A stretch of 64,000 nt of DNA, taken from NCBI GenBank assembly GCA_023397505.1, contig JAEWUC010000005.1:434001-498000 (forward strand), read 5' to 3'. A program made the translations under genes and the position numbers. Source of the stretch: Bacteroidota bacterium. Its GTDB lineage: Bacteria > Bacteroidota > Ignavibacteria > Ignavibacteriales > Melioribacteraceae. A model generated the notes under the pieces. That model made no database searches. It was not told where the DNA came from and saw nothing but the letters and a program-made list of their open reading frames with translations. Positions 27,680 to 36,005 of the stretch are shown in pieces; position 1 is the first letter of the stretch, and every line of letters begins with the position of its first letter.

Positions 27680-29293
27680 TCAGCTCGTTTTTATTTCGTA
27701 AGGAATTTGTTTGAAGACAATATTTTCTTTTTTAAGGCGTGCTGCGCTTAACCTATTGCTTTCACCAAAAATAATTTTAGGACCGTTATGCTTTGGAAGT
27801 GATTCTAGAATTCTGCTTGTAAGAACATTTCCTCCGTTTACAGTTTTATCTCCAAATATTCCGTTGAACAGCAAATAATATGCAGCGCCTTTATAAGTGC
27901 CAATTAGCGGAGTGTTAAGTTTTGCTTTTTCTGAGAGAGGAACACCGTTTTCTGAAAAGAAAACATGACGGGCAAGTTCTTTGAATTTTACACCTTGCCT
28001 TACATTACCGAATTTATCAAAGAGTGGTTCACCAAGATTGCAATATCGGAAGCCGCCGCCAACACCTTTTACTTGCGCTGTTGTATCGTTTTGTTTTTGG
28101 GCAGAATAACCATTAATTACTCTTTTGATTCTTTCTGCTGTCACTTCTTTTGCAATATTTTCTTCCAGCTCAATAAGAATAAAGTTACGATTCCCTCCAT
28201 CTTCATTATTTAATTCAACGATAGCTTGACCAGTTGTCCCGCTACCAGAAAAAGAATCAAGTATAGTATCATTTGCATGTGTGCTTAATTTAATGATTTG
28301 TTTTAAGAGTCGAACCGGTTTAGGAGAATCGAAAACATTGCCTTCAATCATCTCATTTAATTCTTTCTTGCCATCTTGATTATGACCAACTTCATCATAC
28401 TTCCATATAGTTTGGGGGACAAGACCTTGCTTTACTTCTGCTAAATATCTTTTTAGTTGAGGTTTCCCAAGACCATCTTTCCCGAAATATATTTTATTCT
28501 CAGATAGTAATTGTTCTGCTTTGTTTTTAGTAATTCTATAGCATGAACCTTTGGGAGGATAGTATTCTATGCCGCTATTTGGATTAATTATTCCGAAGAC
28601 GCCAGATTCTGTAAATGTCTTCACTAAGATATTATCTGGTCTCCAAGGACCTCTTCCATCAGCATCATCAAATTTGTAAAACTTATTTTGTTTCTCTGAT
28701 CGAGGTAACAAATTTCTAACCCAACTGTTTTTGTTTTTTGCGTAGCATATTATGAAATCGTGAGCAGCAGAAAAATAACGAGCATCATTTCTTGGTGAAT
28801 AATTCTTTTCCCATATAATATTTGTTACAAAATTGTTGGGGCCAAAAACCTCATCCATTAATAATTTTAGATTAGCTTGTTCGTTATCGTCAATTGAAAT
28901 AAAAATAGCTCCATTCTTCTTGAGCATCTTTTTTAATAATTGCAATCTCGGATACATCATGCAAAGCCATTTATCGTGGCGTGAAAGGTCTTCACCTTCT
29001 GGTCCGACAACTTCATTCAACCATTTCTTAATTTCTGGCGAATTTACATTATCGTTGTATTTCCAACCCTCATTACCGGTATTGTAAGGAGGATCTATAT
29101 AAATGCATTTTACTTTACCGGCATAATAAGGTAAAAGAGCTTTAAGCGCATGAAGGTTATCCCCTTGCACGAGTAAATTGCCACTTTCTTTATCACCAAC
29201 GGAAAGAGATTCATCATATTCCAATAAACGGTAAGGAATTTCGAGATGATGTTTTTCTACAGCTTGTTTACCAATCCAGTTTAGTGTGGGCAT
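27680..29293 (-). CDS. mod: Type III DNA adenine methyltransferase Mod
   Basis: 537 residues, a beta-class N6-adenine methyltransferase: DPPYNTG at 67-73 (catalytic motif IV) precedes the SAM motif FSGSGTTG (about 340). A target-recognition region lies between them. Mod recognises the asymmetric site and is needed for Res cutting. First gene of a mod-res-beta operon on the minus strand. The DPPY and FxGxG motifs are intact, so it should be active. Confidence 0.93.
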   Translation of the reverse strand: MPTLNWIGKQAVEKHHLEIPYRLLEYDESLSVGDKESGNLLVQGDNLHALKALLPYYAGKVKCIYIDPPYNTGNEGWKYNDNVNSPEIKKWLNEVVGPEGEDLSRHDKWLCMMYPRLQLLKKMLKKNGAIFISIDDNEQANLKLLMDEVFGPNNFVTNIIWEKNYSPRNDARYFSAAHDFIICYAKNKNSWVRNLLPRSEKQNKFYKFDDADGRGPWRPDNILVKTFTESGVFGIINPNSGIEYYPPKGSCYRITKNKAEQLLSENKIYFGKDGLGKPQLKRYLAEVKQGLVPQTIWKYDEVGHNQDGKKELNEMIEGNVFDSPKPVRLLKQIIKLSTHANDTILDSFSGSGTTGQAIVELNNEDGGNRNFILIELEENIAKEVTAERIKRVINGYSAQKQNDTTAQVKGVGGGFRYCNLGEPLFDKFGNVRQGVKFKELARHVFFSENGVPLSEKAKLNTPLIGTYKGAAYYLLFNGIFGDKTVNGGNVLTSRILESLPKHNGPKIIFGESNRLSAARLKKENIVFKQIPYEIKTS

Positions 29294-29609
29294 AAATAAT
29301 AATTCAATTTAGGAATCTGTTAAAGAAAATCTAAGAAATCTTTATTCAAAATAGTTTATTATTGATTCAATTTAAAGAATTCATAAAAAGAATGCTTAAT
29401 GTGTTATACTGCGAGACATGACTTAGTAATTTTAGTTTATACTTTGAAAGAAATAAGAATTCGAAGTATGTTTGCTAACATTGGTACCGAAGTATAGAGT
29501 TAATTAATTGTAAAAAATGTCCGGGACAGAATAAGTCGGGACATCCCTTCTTAATTACCGGCATAAATCTACTAGAACATACAGCAAGTAAAATAAACGG
29601 AGTAAATAA
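29294..29609. other. Divergent promoter region between mod and the RteC-like gene
   Basis: 316 bp, very AT-rich. A TATACT hexamer near 29405 could be a -10 for the rightward gene, and a partial TGTCC..GGGACA hairpin lies near 29518-29547. No gene seen. Confidence 0.4.
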
Positions 29610-30407
29610 ATGGAACGGGGTGACGATGCAATCAGCATAAGAAATAAGTTTATTCGTTTTTATGAAATTGTGATTACTGAATGCAGAAGAATAGAGGGTG
29701 TAAAAGGAAAAACAGCATATCTTAAAAAGATCATCCATGATTGTGATAAAATAATTGAGTTGGCAGAATTATTTGATGAAGCTGATATTAATTACAAATG
29801 TGTTAAAACTTCCATACCGGAGATTGATGATAATTTTTATTGGTTATTAGATGAAAGTGAATCAGTGCCGTTATTAAAAAATAATGCATCCATTGTAAAG
29901 GAGCAGACGCAAACTTATTTATCTTTTGAACTTGATAATTTGTTTAAGAAAAATCCTAATTTAAAAATTGACGGTATTAAGAGAATAAAAATGCATTTAG
30001 AGTTTGATAGTGAACGAGTTTTAGAAAAAAAGGATGAGGGAATTTTATTTAGCAGCAATAAGGATTATGAAGAATGTAATGAAAGAATAAAAATCAAATC
30101 CAGCATGACAGATATTGTTAGGATATTTGAATCATTGAAAAAAGCAGAAATAATATCTTCAAAAACATCTGTTAAGCAAATTGCCGGGCAATTTTATACT
30201 GAATTGCAGGACAAAGATATATTTGAGAAAAGATACAATTCAACAAAAAGCAGATTAAAAAAAGAAGAAAGTTCTTCAAACAGTGAGGCATTGGTAAAAT
30301 TTATTAAAATATTATGTGAAGACGGATTTAAGAATAAAGAGAGGGAACTTGAAGATATAATAGAGCATATGGAAGAATTACAAAAAAACATGATATCACG
30401 TATATAA
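29610..30407 (+). CDS. Hypothetical protein, possibly RteC-like
   Basis: 265 mostly helical, charged residues. The C-terminal half (SSMTDIVRIFESLKKAEIIS, then SVKQIAGQFYTELQDKDIFE) resembles the C-terminal domain of RteC, a regulator of Bacteroides conjugative transposons, but the match is by eye and weak. It stands before the excisionase-like gene, so a regulator of this element is reasonable. No HTH can be pointed to with certainty. Confidence 0.4.
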   Translation: MERGDDAISIRNKFIRFYEIVITECRRIEGVKGKTAYLKKIIHDCDKIIELAELFDEADINYKCVKTSIPEIDDNFYWLLDESESVPLLKNNASIVKEQTQTYLSFELDNLFKKNPNLKIDGIKRIKMHLEFDSERVLEKKDEGILFSSNKDYEECNERIKIKSSMTDIVRIFESLKKAEIISSKTSVKQIAGQFYTELQDKDIFEKRYNSTKSRLKKEESSSNSEALVKFIKILCEDGFKNKERELEDIIEHMEELQKNMISRI

Positions 30408-30434
30408 CGAACATTATTTCTTTTTTTTATTTAG

Positions 30435-30462
30435 TTGAACTCCGACAAAATAAGGAGTTCAA
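30435..30462 (+). promoter_or_regulatory. Hairpin covering the RBS of the excisionase-like gene
   Basis: Perfect 9-bp inverted repeat TTGAACTCC-N10-GGAGTTCAA; the right arm contains GGAG, the Shine-Dalgarno, 3 nt before the ATG at 30466. It could act as operator or as an RNA switch. Confidence 0.6.
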
Positions 30463-30465
30463 GAA

Positions 30466-31053
30466 ATGTACACATCTGAAATCCTTTCAAGACTTAACAC
30501 CATTGAATACTTACTTAGAAAATTAATTGAACACGTCCATCAAGAAACGAGCAAACCTTTAACGTTCAAAGAAGCATGCGCTTATCTGGGTTACACACAA
30601 AGTTATCTTTACAAGCTTACCTACAAAAAAATAATACCGCATTACAAGCCGACTGGGAAGATGATTTTCTTTTCGAAGAATGAAGTAGATGAGTGGGTTT
30701 TTAAAAATGCAGAGGGCAAGGGGCATGGCGCAGAGAATACCTCGGCTGCACTCGGTATTAAGGATACAAACTCGCCTCGATTCGACTCAGCTCATCGAGT
30801 CGAAGCGGGTCAAATTGAAATGGAGTTAAACTGTGATGAAAAAACAAAAGATGAAAAAGGAAGAAGTATCTCGAATAAGTCCAATGCAGGTGTCTCTACT
30901 TCAACTTCGTTTAGTGATTCGCATAGGACAATTAAGAAATCGAGATTACATGCGAAAGCAAGAAAATCGAAAGTTAACAATGGAATACAAAAAGACGATT
31001 CGGAATCTGAAGTAATCATTGAGTTTCCGTTAAAGAGCAGAAGAAAACAATAA
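30466..31053 (+). CDS. Excisionase-like HTH protein with repeat-derived tail
   Basis: 195 residues. The first about 85 form a coiled N-terminus and a winged HTH_17 domain: FKEACAYLGYTQSYLYKLTY then a PTGKMIFFSKNEVDEWVF end, the normal form of excisionase-like DNA-binding proteins, which usually end close to residue 85-100. The rest is Ser/Lys/Glu-rich and includes bases (about 30714-30811) from dispersed repeats. It would control integration or excision. Upstream of recombinase and replicase genes. Confidence 0.75.
   Translation: MYTSEILSRLNTIEYLLRKLIEHVHQETSKPLTFKEACAYLGYTQSYLYKLTYKKIIPHYKPTGKMIFFSKNEVDEWVFKNAEGKGHGAENTSAALGIKDTNSPRFDSAHRVEAGQIEMELNCDEKTKDEKGRSISNKSNAGVSTSTSFSDSHRTIKKSRLHAKARKSKVNNGIQKDDSESEVIIEFPLKSRRKQ
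30764..30811. repeat. Dispersed repeat inside the excisionase-like gene (family B)
   Basis: CTCGCCTCG..GTCGAAGCGGG with a TTCGACTC-N8-GAGTCGAA stem. Another copy ends the small gene at 20860-20890. Confidence 0.65.
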
Positions 31054-31091
31054 CAACGGATTGAGAAATGAATAAGATATTAAAAAATATA

Positions 31092-31286
31092 AGTTCTTGT
31101 TCCTTTCTCTTGAAAGAAAGGAACCGAAAGTTCAAGACTGCAAATACTTGGCTAAGAATTTCATTCGAACTGCTATGGAAATTAAACTTGTCCCGTTTGA
31201 TGAATCAATATATTGAATATCGGGACTTCGAACAAAAATTTCCATTTAACGCATTTCTCATTCATTCTTTTAACGCCAAGTATTTG
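31092..31286. repeat. Nested inverted repeats before the internal recombinase gene
   Basis: A 10-bp hairpin GTTCCTTTCT/AGAAAGGAAC (31099-31124) and a larger nested structure: CAAATACTTGGC (31141-31152) with GCCAAGTATTTG (31275-31286), ATGGAAATT (31175) with AATTTCCAT (31237), GTCCCG (31190) with CGGGAC (31221). No supported gene lies in 31054-31314. Confidence 0.7.
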
Positions 31287-31314
31287 AGGTCAGGAAAACA
31301 TAAAAGAAGTTAAG

Positions 31315-32481
31315 ATGGAAGAGTTTTTGAAAAATATATCTTCGAATGATTTGGAGAAGCTGAAAATGCTTTTCTCAATCTTACCAGGTAATGAACCAAA
31401 AGAAACAGTGACGCTGCGGGTGTTTAGGGATGAGTATTTGAATTTTATTATTAATAATAAATCAAAATCTTATTACATATCGGTGAAGTTGGCATTTAAA
31501 CATTTGACAGCATTTTTCGGCGCTCAATTCCCTATCCATAATTTGCAGCAAAAAGAGATTGAAAATTTTATCAATAACCTTCAGCAAAAGGTAAAAACCA
31601 TTTCACATTCTGTAAGAAATGGCGGGCAAGGATATATAGTTTATTGCCGCAATTTGAAAGCTGCGTTTAATAAAGCAAAAGATTGGAATTATGTAAAAGA
31701 GAATTACTTCACGAAAGTTAAGCTACCGAAAAGACAAAAACTTGCACCGGGGTTTTTGAATAGTGATCAGTTATCGGTGATTTGTGATCATGTGAAAAAT
31801 AAGACTATTAAAGACATAATTACATTCGCGTTTTATACGGGATTGCGTTTGGACGAAATTGTAAATCTTACTTGGAAGAATATTGAACTACAAAACAGAA
31901 TAATAACTGTCGGCGATGAAAACTTTATTACTAAAGGAAGAAAGCAAAGGTTTGTACCGATTTGTGAGGAAGCCCTGGAGGTGTTGCTTCGAGTGAAGAG
32001 GACCCCCTCCCGCCTTACGGACGGGCAAGCTTTTGTTCTCCCCCTTAACCCCCTTTGTCCTTCGGACATCTCCCCCTTGAGAAAAGGGGGAGAGTATCTG
32101 AATGCATTAGTGTTTTGTAAGGAGAATGGTGAAAAGTTTACAGGGAATTATTTTTCGAAGCAGTTTAAGAAAGCTTGCAAAGCTGCGGGTTTAGATGAAG
32201 CAATTCATTTTCATTCGTTAAGGCATTCATTCGCTTCTAATCTTGTACAGAAAGGTGTGCCGCTTTATACGATAAAAGAACTACTTGGACATTCATCGAT
32301 TTCAACAACCGAAATTTATTCGCATTTGAATATGGAGACGCTGAGAGAGGCAATTAAAAAACTGGATAATCGACCTCACCCCGACTCCGCCATAATGACG
32401 GCGGACAAGCCTCTCCTTATTAAGGAGAGGGAGAAGGCCTCACTAAAGATTTTTAGAATAAATTCTGCGGAGGAAGGATAA
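31315..32481 (+). CDS. Tyrosine recombinase (internal to the island)
   Basis: 388 residues with an N-terminal SAM-like DNA-binding domain (about 25-120) and the catalytic domain: Arg in FYTGLRLDEIVNL (near 177), HSLRHSFAS and Tyr in TTEIYSHL. The catalytic domain is interrupted near residues 229-260 by an in-frame dispersed repeat (32001-32096), and the C-terminus after KKLDN is made by another (32373-32432). Whether it is still active is doubtful. Start overlap: its stop shares a base with the replicase ATG. Confidence 0.85.
   Translation: MEEFLKNISSNDLEKLKMLFSILPGNEPKETVTLRVFRDEYLNFIINNKSKSYYISVKLAFKHLTAFFGAQFPIHNLQQKEIENFINNLQQKVKTISHSVRNGGQGYIVYCRNLKAAFNKAKDWNYVKENYFTKVKLPKRQKLAPGFLNSDQLSVICDHVKNKTIKDIITFAFYTGLRLDEIVNLTWKNIELQNRIITVGDENFITKGRKQRFVPICEEALEVLLRVKRTPSRLTDGQAFVLPLNPLCPSDISPLRKGGEYLNALVFCKENGEKFTGNYFSKQFKKACKAAGLDEAIHFHSLRHSFASNLVQKGVPLYTIKELLGHSSISTTEIYSHLNMETLREAIKKLDNRPHPDSAIMTADKPLLIKEREKASLKIFRINSAEEG
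32001..32096. repeat. Family A repeat inserted in the recombinase gene
   Basis: In-frame run of small hairpins, CCCG..CGGG, TGTCCTTCGGACA and TCCCCCTT..AAGGGGGA, adding about 32 residues absent from the other recombinase at 46679. Confidence 0.75.
32373..32432. repeat. Family C repeat at the recombinase C-terminus
   Basis: CCTCACCCC, a CCGCC..GGCGG stem and a perfect CTCTCCTTA..AAGGAGAG stem, all in frame. Confidence 0.75.
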
Positions 32482-34853
32482 TGCAATTTATCGAACTCGC
32501 GAAAGTTTATAGAAATGTTTTTGGATTTAATGTTTTACCGATTCAAGGAAAGCGGCCAACTATTCCTTGGGAAAATTGGCAATTGATAGAACAAACGGAA
32601 AATGATGTTAATAATCTTGGGTGGAATACCACAATAACCGGTATTGGCGGTATTTGCGGAATAAATGATTTGAGAAATATTGACTTCGATAAAGTAACTG
32701 ACCCGTCTAGCGGCGAAGCAAGCCCTAGTATTATAGAAATGATATGTAAACGGCTTGGTCTTGGTGAAAAATATCCGTGGACTATACAAAGCGGCAGCGG
32801 AAATGGGTATCATATTTGGTTAAAGGTTGCGGAAAGTGAAAGATTGCATGTTAGACTTAATGGTCCAAAGAGTGTTTACAGGTTATATCTGAAAGATGCA
32901 GAAATATGTGATCATATTGAGTTACGGTGGGAAAAATCTCAAACTGTACTGCCCTACTCAATGCATGACAGCGGGAACAGATATTCGTTTTATTATGGCG
33001 AACCTATTGAACCGCCGGCTGAAGTTGATGCAAATGTTTTATTGGAATGTATAGATGAATACTGCGATCTTCAAAAAGAACAGGAAGTCTTGGAAGTCGG
33101 TAAAAGAACTTTTGAACCAGCCGGATTCGATAAGGAAAAATTGGAAAGTGCAATTGAGTTTTTAGAATCCAATTTACCAGGCAACAGTTATGAAGAGTGG
33201 TATCGAATCGGATTTGGTTTGGTTACAATAGGTGAAGAAGGAAGAAAATATTTTTTGCAAGTAAGTCTCGGCAATTCTAATTATCATGATACAGAATTTG
33301 CAATAAACAAAAAGTTTGATTCACTGCAGAAAGATTATGACGGTAAAATTACACTTGGAACAATTTATCATATTGCAGAAAAGTATGGCTGGCAGAAACC
33401 GTTTGTTAAGTTCTGGTATATAGAAAGTGAAAAGACTAAGATTTCGAAACAAAACTTCAAAAGATTCCTAGAGGAAAACGGGTTCTGTAAATTACAGTTG
33501 GAACGCGGATATATACTTTTACGAGTTACAAAAAATATTGTAAGAGAAGTTGAGATATTCAACATAAAGGATTTTGTAATTGATTATTTGAAAAGATTGG
33601 ATAATGAGCATTTTACAGACACGACAAAAATTAAGGTAATTGATGCCGTAATTAAGGGAGCGCCTCAACATTTTGTTCAAACATTTCTTGAATTCCTTGA
33701 AACCCGCGAGTTAGAATTTTTACGAGATACAAAAGAAAAAGGATATTTGTTTTTCAGTAATTGTTTTGTTGAAATTACACAGAGCAAGATCATGATCAAG
33801 AGATATGAAGAGTTGGAGGGTTTTATTTGGGACAGGCAAATAATTCAAAAAAGATTTACGGTTGAAACGAAGAAATCCGAATTCGAATCGTTTATTGGAA
33901 ATATCTGCAAGAATGATGAAAATAGAATATTGTCTTTGAGAAGTGCGATTGGATATTTACTGCATAATTTCAAGGATTCAACAAATGCCAAAGCAATTAT
34001 TTTTCTTGATGAAAAATTGAGCGACAGCGCCTACGGAAGAAGCGGGAAAGGTTTGGTTGCACAAGCTATTGCGAAGTTAAGAAAAACTATCCGGCTGGAC
34101 GGAAGAAATTTCAATTTCTCAAAGAGTTTTACTTTTCAATCAGTTACTCTTGATACGGCTATAATAGAATTTAATGACGTTGCAAAGAAATTCAATTTCG
34201 ATAAATTGTTTTCGATCATCACAGACGATATAACAGTTGAGAAGAAAAATCAGAATGAAATCATTATTCCTTTTCATCAATCACCAAAGATTATCATCTC
34301 AACCAATTACACGATTGAAGGATCCGACGATTCAACATTGGACAGACAATTTGTGGTTGAATTTTCCGACCACTATAATAAATCTCACAGACCGATTGAT
34401 GAATTCGGTCACAGATTTTTTGATGAATGGAATAACCAGGAATGGAATTACTTTTATAATTACATGATCGGCTGCTTACAGCTTTATCTTTCCGAAGGAC
34501 TTATACAATGCGGACAAATAAATCTTGAGAAGAAAAAATTGATTAACTCAACTTGTGAGGAGTTTACAGAATATTTTGAAACAATTGAAATCGGGAAGGA
34601 ATTTCAGAAGAAAGAATTATTTGAGAATTTTACGATGGAATATGAGGAGTATGCCGAGATGCAATTGGGAAGGTTTACTAAATGGCTGAAAGAAGCGGCT
34701 AAGATTAAGGGAATTAATGTGAATGAGAGGAAATCCGGAACTGAAAGATATATACAGTTTTCGACCTCACCCCTACCCCTCTCCTTGCAAAAAGGAGAGG
34801 GAACTTTAATGGACGCGATGGACGCGACTTTTTTTGATTCGGAGACAAAATGA
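32481..34853 (+). CDS. Primase-polymerase/helicase replication protein
   Basis: 790 residues. The N-terminal Prim-Pol domain (about 1-200) has IDFDK and SGNGYHIW motifs, then a PriCT-like helical domain (about 220-310, EEWYRIGFGL). The C-terminal part is an SF3-like helicase with GRSGKGL (Walker A, about 522) and TAIIEFND. Such proteins replicate mobile elements by initiator, primase and helicase activity. The ATG overlaps the recombinase stop (TAATG). The end (LPLSLQKGEG) comes from a family C repeat at 34763-34801, followed by direct repeats. No intact plasmid-type partition genes nearby. Confidence 0.85.
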   Translation: MQFIELAKVYRNVFGFNVLPIQGKRPTIPWENWQLIEQTENDVNNLGWNTTITGIGGICGINDLRNIDFDKVTDPSSGEASPSIIEMICKRLGLGEKYPWTIQSGSGNGYHIWLKVAESERLHVRLNGPKSVYRLYLKDAEICDHIELRWEKSQTVLPYSMHDSGNRYSFYYGEPIEPPAEVDANVLLECIDEYCDLQKEQEVLEVGKRTFEPAGFDKEKLESAIEFLESNLPGNSYEEWYRIGFGLVTIGEEGRKYFLQVSLGNSNYHDTEFAINKKFDSLQKDYDGKITLGTIYHIAEKYGWQKPFVKFWYIESEKTKISKQNFKRFLEENGFCKLQLERGYILLRVTKNIVREVEIFNIKDFVIDYLKRLDNEHFTDTTKIKVIDAVIKGAPQHFVQTFLEFLETRELEFLRDTKEKGYLFFSNCFVEITQSKIMIKRYEELEGFIWDRQIIQKRFTVETKKSEFESFIGNICKNDENRILSLRSAIGYLLHNFKDSTNAKAIIFLDEKLSDSAYGRSGKGLVAQAIAKLRKTIRLDGRNFNFSKSFTFQSVTLDTAIIEFNDVAKKFNFDKLFSIITDDITVEKKNQNEIIIPFHQSPKIIISTNYTIEGSDDSTLDRQFVVEFSDHYNKSHRPIDEFGHRFFDEWNNQEWNYFYNYMIGCLQLYLSEGLIQCGQINLEKKKLINSTCEEFTEYFETIEIGKEFQKKELFENFTMEYEEYAEMQLGRFTKWLKEAAKIKGINVNERKSGTERYIQFSTSPLPLSLQKGEGTLMDAMDATFFDSETK
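34763..34801. repeat. Family C repeat at the 3' end of the replicase gene
   Basis: CCTCACCCC then CTCTCCTT-N5-AAGGAGAG, in frame with the gene and only 52 bases from its stop. Confidence 0.7.
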
Positions 34854-34877
34854 AAATTTTGGCGTCCAACGTGTCCA
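34810..34877. repeat. Candidate iterons at the 3' end of the replicase gene
   Basis: TGGACGC at 34810 and 34819 (direct, 9-bp step), and the complements GCGTCCA at 34862 and GTGTCCA at 34871 (same 9-bp step) in inverted orientation. The paired symmetry suggests an initiator-binding site or origin. Confidence 0.55.
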
Positions 34878-35326
34878 AAGCCATATAAAATTCGGATTGG
34901 GGTTAAAAATGGATCTTACTACATTAAAAGCTATTTAAAAACACCAGCCTTGACTAGGCGTCGAGTCTAGGCGGGTTGTTTGGAATGTTCTGGGTATGAC
35001 CCGCCTGTCGGATGGGCAGGAAAGAAGCAAGTGAGGGAATGTGTGATTAAGGATTGTGTTTTGTATGAATATAGGCAAGGGGAAAAAACAAAACGAAATG
35101 GAATAGGAACAACACAAAATCTCCACTCAAGAACGAGTTATGAAAAAGCTGAAGGTTATGTCTATGAGAGATGAGTTTGTTTGGGAACTGGATGTTGAAA
35201 GGCAAGAAATATTAAGGGAAAGAAAAATAGATGACACATGTAATGACCGTGTGATTTCAGAAAATGTGTTTTTCAACAAGGAGCCAAGAATTCACTTGAC
35301 TCCTTATAATAAAATTAATTGATAGA
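34878..35326. other. Gap after the replicase with repeats and doubtful small frames
   Basis: About 450 bp. Contains a family B-like element near 34947-34975 and a GGCGGGT..ACCCGCC hairpin (34972-35005). A 60-residue frame at 35140-35322 (MKKLKVMSMRDEF start) has normal composition but no strong RBS; I do not call it. Confidence 0.45.
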
Positions 35327-35719
35327 TTATTGATGCCTTTTTTGTCTTAGAAAAAAACTTTGTTCAATTAGCGGTTTACTAATTTTTGATATAGAGTTTG
35401 CATTCTGGAATACAATTGCGCCGTGCCGTTTTTCTGCAAGGAAAGGATTCCGATCTGCAACTACATGATTAATACTAGAATTTCGATTTATCACAATGAT
35501 TGCCCCATGACGTTTCTCTGCTAGAAATGGATTCTTATCGTAAACTGCATCTTTTAGATTCATACTTGAATTATTATTTACAATAATAATTGCGCCATGT
35601 CGTTTACCGACAAGGAAGGGATTATTATCAGCATAAATTTTACTATTGGATTGAGCATTGATAGCTGCAAAAGTAGATAATGCAATTATTGCTGTTGTTA
35701 AAACGATTGACTTTTTCAT
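35327..35719 (-). CDS. Secreted NPFL-KRH repeat protein (novel family)
   Basis: 130 residues from the ATG at 35719, chosen because AAGGAC precedes it and it gives a clean signal peptide (1-23, ending AINAQ); the frame extends to 35770. The mature part has four units of about 30 residues: D-x-NPFLxxKRHGAIIxxNxNSS at 31-52, 61-82, 89-109, and a degenerate SFFLRQKRHQ at 119-130. KRH recurs at 39, 69, 97 and 127. No Cys or Met-rich parts. Not recognised. It has its own sigma-54-like promoter and an upstream palindrome shared with the cus operon, so it is probably a periplasmic metal-stress protein. Confidence 0.8.
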   Translation of the reverse strand: MKKSIVLTTAIIALSTFAAINAQSNSKIYADNNPFLVGKRHGAIIIVNNNSSMNLKDAVYDKNPFLAEKRHGAIIVINRNSSINHVVADRNPFLAEKRHGAIVFQNANSISKISKPLIEQSFFLRQKRHQ

Positions 35720-35754
35720 GATTGTGTCCTTATTAAATTGTTGATTATATAAAG

Positions 35755-35769
35755 ACAAAACCAATGCCA
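35755..35769 (-). promoter_or_regulatory. Sigma-54-like promoter of the KRH repeat gene
   Basis: TGGCATTGGTTTTGT on the minus strand: -24 TGGCA and -12 TTGT with the proper spacing (GG-N10-G), about 35 bp before the ATG. The consensus -12 C is replaced by T. Confidence 0.65.
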
Positions 35770-35819
35770 CATTTTTCTTTTGAAAATGGAGTGAAAGTGA
35801 ACACAGATTGTTAATGGGA

Positions 35820-35853
35820 TTAAAGAATCTTAAAAGAATTTTAAGATTCTTTA
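35820..35853. promoter_or_regulatory. Palindromic activator site upstream of the KRH repeat gene
   Basis: Perfect 15-bp arms TAAAGAATCTTAAAA and TTTTAAGATTCTTTA around GAA (35821-35853). The same 34-bp element is upstream of the cus operon at 43406-43440, and both start 52 bp before the -24 GG. Likely enhancer site for the adjacent NtrC-type regulator. Confidence 0.8.
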
Positions 35854-35901
35854 GTGATGAGGACTAATAGTTTTCACACCAGTTCAATAATCGAAAGAAT
35901 A

Positions 35902-36000
35902 TTATTTGAGGAACAATAATTTTTTTGTTGATACAAACGGTTCGGCTTTTAGTTGACAGAAATAAACTCCGCTGGATAATTGAAAATGGGAAATTAAAGT
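35902..36000 (-). pseudogene. C-terminal remnant of a T9SS-sorted protein
   Basis: Minus-strand translation ends SSGVYFCQLKAE..STKKLLFLK, a T9SS type A C-terminus. The gene is cut at about 36000 by the insertion-sequence end, so only about 33 residues remain. Confidence 0.7.
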
Positions 36001-36005
36001 ACCCG

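Noticed and set aside
31068..31313. 81-residue frame before the internal recombinase
   Set aside because: Almost the whole frame is the nested inverted repeat, so it is probably a chance frame.
35140..35322. 60-residue small gene
   Set aside because: Start lacks a firm RBS and lies in a repeat-rich gap; kept as a remark only.
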